A stretch of DNA of 6,475 bases from Deltaproteobacteria bacterium. Lineage in GTDB: Bacteria; Desulfobacterota; Desulfobulbia; Desulfobulbales; UBA5123. The DNA is taken from contig JAJYKH010000159.1 in assembly GCA_021788685.1 (NCBI GenBank), forward strand, positions 1 through 6,475, given 5' to 3'. Below the pieces are notes generated by a model. The model made no database searches. It had not been told where the DNA came from and saw nothing but the letters and a program-made list of their open reading frames with translations. A program made the translations under genes and the position numbers. This document shows positions 5,260-6,475 of the stretch, in pieces; position 1 is the stretch's first letter, and the number at the start of each line of letters is the position of its first letter.

Positions 5260-5276
5260 CGAAGGATGATTACAAT
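5249..5276 (+). promoter_or_regulatory. Candidate promoter of htpX
   Basis: -35-like TTGCCT (5249-5254) and -10 TACAAT (5271-5276, 5 of 6 to consensus) with 16-bp spacing, giving a leader of about 40 nt. No heat-shock sigma-32 pattern (CTTGAA with CCCCAT) was seen, although htpX is heat-inducible in E. coli. The -35 overlaps an arm of the 5196-5259 stem. Confidence 0.4.
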
Positions 5277-5322
5277 CCTGGAAAAACCGTTTATCCACCC
5301 TCACAGGAGGCACAATAACCCG

Positions 5323-6180
5323 ATGTCCAGCTATCTCAAGACATTCATCCTCATGGCGGCGCTCACCGCCCTCTTCATGTTCGCCGGCCAGCTCATGGGC
5401 GGCCGGAGCGGCATGACCTTCGCCCTGATCATGGCCGGGGTCATGAACTTTTCCGCCTATTGGTTCAGCGACAAAGTGGCCGAGGCCGTGGGCCGGGCCC
5501 AGGAGGTTTCCCCGGCGGAGGCGCCCCAGCTCCACGAGCTGGTTGGGGAGCTCGCCATGCGCGCCGGGCTGCCCAAGCCGCGGGTCTACATCGTCGACAC
5601 CCCTACGCCCAACGCCTTCGCCACCGGCCGCAACCCCGAGCACTCGGCGGTGGCGGTCACCCGGGGGCTCCTGCAGACCCTCAACCGCGACGAGCTGGCC
5701 GGGGTGCTCGCCCACGAGCTGGGGCATGTCAAAAACCGGGACATCCTGATCAGCTCGGTTGCCGCCATGATGGCCGGGGCCATCAGCTATCTCGCGACCA
5801 TGGCCCAGTGGGCGATGCTCTTCGGCGGCATGGGCCGCGACGACGATCGACGCGGCGGCGGCGCCGGGCTGATCGGCGGCCTGGCGGTGATGATCGTGGC
5901 CCCGCTTGCCGCCATGCTCATCCAGATGGCCATTTCCCGGAGCCGCGAGTACCAGGCGGACAAGACCGGCGCCGCCATCCAAGGGCGGCCGGAGGCCCTG
6001 GCCAGCGCCCTGCAGCGGCTGGAGGACTACAACCACCGCCTGCCCATGGACGTCAACCCAGCCACCGCCCAGATGTACATCGTGAATCCCCTCACGGCGG
6101 GGACCATGGCTACCCTGTTCAGCACCCACCCGCCCATTGAGGAGCGGATCCGCCGCCTGCTCGACCTGAGGAACCGGTAG
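5323..6180 (+). CDS. htpX: Membrane zinc metalloprotease HtpX (M48B)
   Basis: A 285-residue inner-membrane endopeptidase that degrades misfolded or damaged membrane proteins, complementary to FtsH in E. coli. Two N-terminal membrane segments lie at about 6-25 and 29-47 (TFILMAALTALFMFAG; FALIMAGVMNFSAYWFS). The zinc site is HELGH at 131-135, with E132 catalytic and H131 and H135 as ligands; E209 in SREYQAD (207-213) is the third ligand. Further hydrophobic stretches are at about 141-165 and 183-204, and the C-terminus has the family's STHPPIEERI. The start ATG at 5323 matches the family N-terminus (M..YLKTF) and has AGGAGG at 5305-5310, a slightly long 12 bp away; an in-frame ATG at 5266 would add 19 residues foreign to the family. 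It sits 138 bp after the transporter gene, probably as its own unit. Confidence 0.96.
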   Translation: MSSYLKTFILMAALTALFMFAGQLMGGRSGMTFALIMAGVMNFSAYWFSDKVAEAVGRAQEVSPAEAPQLHELVGELAMRAGLPKPRVYIVDTPTPNAFATGRNPEHSAVAVTRGLLQTLNRDELAGVLAHELGHVKNRDILISSVAAMMAGAISYLATMAQWAMLFGGMGRDDDRRGGGAGLIGGLAVMIVAPLAAMLIQMAISRSREYQADKTGAAIQGRPEALASALQRLEDYNHRLPMDVNPATAQMYIVNPLTAGTMATLFSTHPPIEERIRRLLDLRNR

Positions 6181-6209
6181 GGCTGGAGGTTGGAGGCAAA
6201 GTCCGGAAC

Positions 6210-6234
6210 GGCGGATGCGCTAGGCTTATCCGCC
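6210..6234. repeat. REP-like hairpin
   Basis: Perfect 7-bp arms GGCGGAT (6210-6216) and ATCCGCC (6228-6234) around an 11-nt GCGCTAGGCTT centre. On the minus strand it reads GGCGGATAAGC with GCGCATCCGCC, the pattern of REP-type extragenic palindromes I know from many proteobacterial genomes. Such elements lie just after stop codons, as here, 30 bp beyond htpX. Confidence 0.55.
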
Positions 6235-6243
6235 TCTCCCATT

Positions 6244-6297
6244 GCCTCAGGCACATTCGACGTTCGATTTTGAATAGTCGATGTTCATGCCTTAGGC
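6244..6297. repeat. 54-nt imperfect stem-loop with degenerate 7-mers
   Basis: Outer arms GCCTCAGGCA (6244-6253) and TGCCTTAGGC (6288-6297) match at 9 of 10 positions. Inner arms CATTCGAC (6254-6261) and GTCGATG (6277-6283) pair with one bulged base. The interior splits into 7-mers: ACATTCG, ACGTTCG, ATTTTGA, ATAGTCG and ATGTTCA (6253-6287). It is markedly AT-richer than the rest of the window. Confidence 0.5.
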
Positions 6298-6401
6298 TGG
6301 AGGCAAGGAATAGCTTTTGCTCAAACCTCCAACCTTCTAGCGAAGAGCTCCTCCAACCGCGTAGCGCTCGGCACGCAGCCTCAAATCAGATGGAGAGTCC
6401 C

Positions 6402-6475
6402 ATGGGAGCCATCGTCGATCATCCGGAGGATTGCTTCCGGCAGTGGACCCCGGAACGGGACCAGCTGCTTCTTGA
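6402..6475 (+). CDS. Unidentified protein, first 24 codons only
   Basis: Begins MGAIVDHPEDCFRQWTPERD and continues QLLL before the window ends. The ATG at 6402 has GGAGAG at 6392-6397 at a normal distance; an in-frame ATG at 6390 lacks a ribosome site. I cannot name it with confidence. The pattern of an aromatic residue, PERD and a leucine run faintly recalls the N-terminus of some class I SAM-dependent O-methyltransferases, but 24 residues cannot settle it. Confidence 0.55.
   Translation, partial: MGAIVDHPEDCFRQWTPERDQLLL

Larger units (their letters stand above)
6181..6340. repeat. Non-coding mosaic of heptamers and stem-loops after htpX
   Basis: Starts immediately after the htpX stop. 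Left end: GGCTGGA-GGTTGGA-GGCAAAG (6181-6201). Internal direct copy: GGCTGGA-GGCAAGG (6295-6308). Right end, inverted: AACCTCC-AACCTTC (6324-6337). AGGTTGGAGG (6187-6196) is perfectly complementary to 6326-6335, so the whole 150 bp can be closed by a 10-bp stem. Within it lie the hairpins at 6210-6234 and 6244-6297. No ORF was supported. It could be a degenerate non-autonomous repeat element; the rest of the gap (6341-6401) shows nothing clear. Confidence 0.5.

Noticed and set aside
5266..5322. Upstream ATG for HtpX at 5266
   Set aside because: It lies inside the candidate promoter region, has no ribosome site, and adds residues absent from the family; AGGAGG at 5305-5310 points to the ATG at 5323.
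3535..6129. An 864-codon open frame on the minus strand opposite the transporter and htpX genes
   Set aside because: It mirrors two well-identified genes. Its translation is dominated by Gly, His, Glu, Gln and Pro without recognisable domains, which is typical of the antisense frame of GC-rich genes with strong third-position bias. It merely happens to stay open across the intergenic gap.

Overview
The window reads as GC-rich chromosomal DNA of an anaerobic, menaquinone-using proteobacterium. Desulfuromonadota (Geobacter-like) is the best guess. The clues are a radical-SAM gene of the futalosine menaquinone pathway, a stand-alone bacteriohemerythrin, and intergenic tandem heptamers with REP-like hairpins. 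This assignment is inference from gene content; nothing here is a species marker.

Layout, left to right. (1) Positions 1-1004, minus strand: the 5' part of mqnE (aminofutalosine synthase, running off the left edge) lies downstream of a TetR-family regulator gene. That regulator's promoter carries two near-identical palindromes spaced 20 bp apart. (2) Positions 1034-1604, minus strand: a single-gene bacteriohemerythrin unit with promoter candidate, strong Shine-Dalgarno and a textbook intrinsic terminator. (3) Positions 1689-5184, plus strand: an efflux operon of tetR, an HlyD/EmrA-type adaptor gene and an EmrB/QacA-type (DHA2) transporter gene. The second TetR probably binds an 18-bp palindrome inside its own promoter. 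The adaptor and transporter are separated by 176 bp holding stem-loops and a possible 34-codon leader ORF that overlaps the transporter start codon (ATGA). (4) Positions 5185-6180: a long-range stem overlapping a candidate promoter, then htpX, a membrane zinc metalloprotease. (5) Positions 6181-6401: about 220 bp of non-coding mosaic with a REP-like hairpin, a 54-nt imperfect stem-loop and repeated 7-mers. (6) Positions 6402-6475: the first 24 codons of an unidentified gene.

How the genes work together: the adaptor and transporter should form an inner-membrane tripartite-type drug exporter repressed by the upstream TetR and induced by its ligand. No outer-membrane TolC-like gene is in the window, so the pump would use one encoded elsewhere. 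HtpX handles membrane-protein quality control, bacteriohemerythrin binds O2 (or NO), and MqnE feeds menaquinone synthesis; none of these is obviously tied to the pump. No tRNA, rRNA, CRISPR array, transposase or phage gene was seen. The most interesting signals are regulatory and repetitive: the double TetR operator, the structured adaptor-transporter gap, and the heptamer/REP mosaic after htpX.
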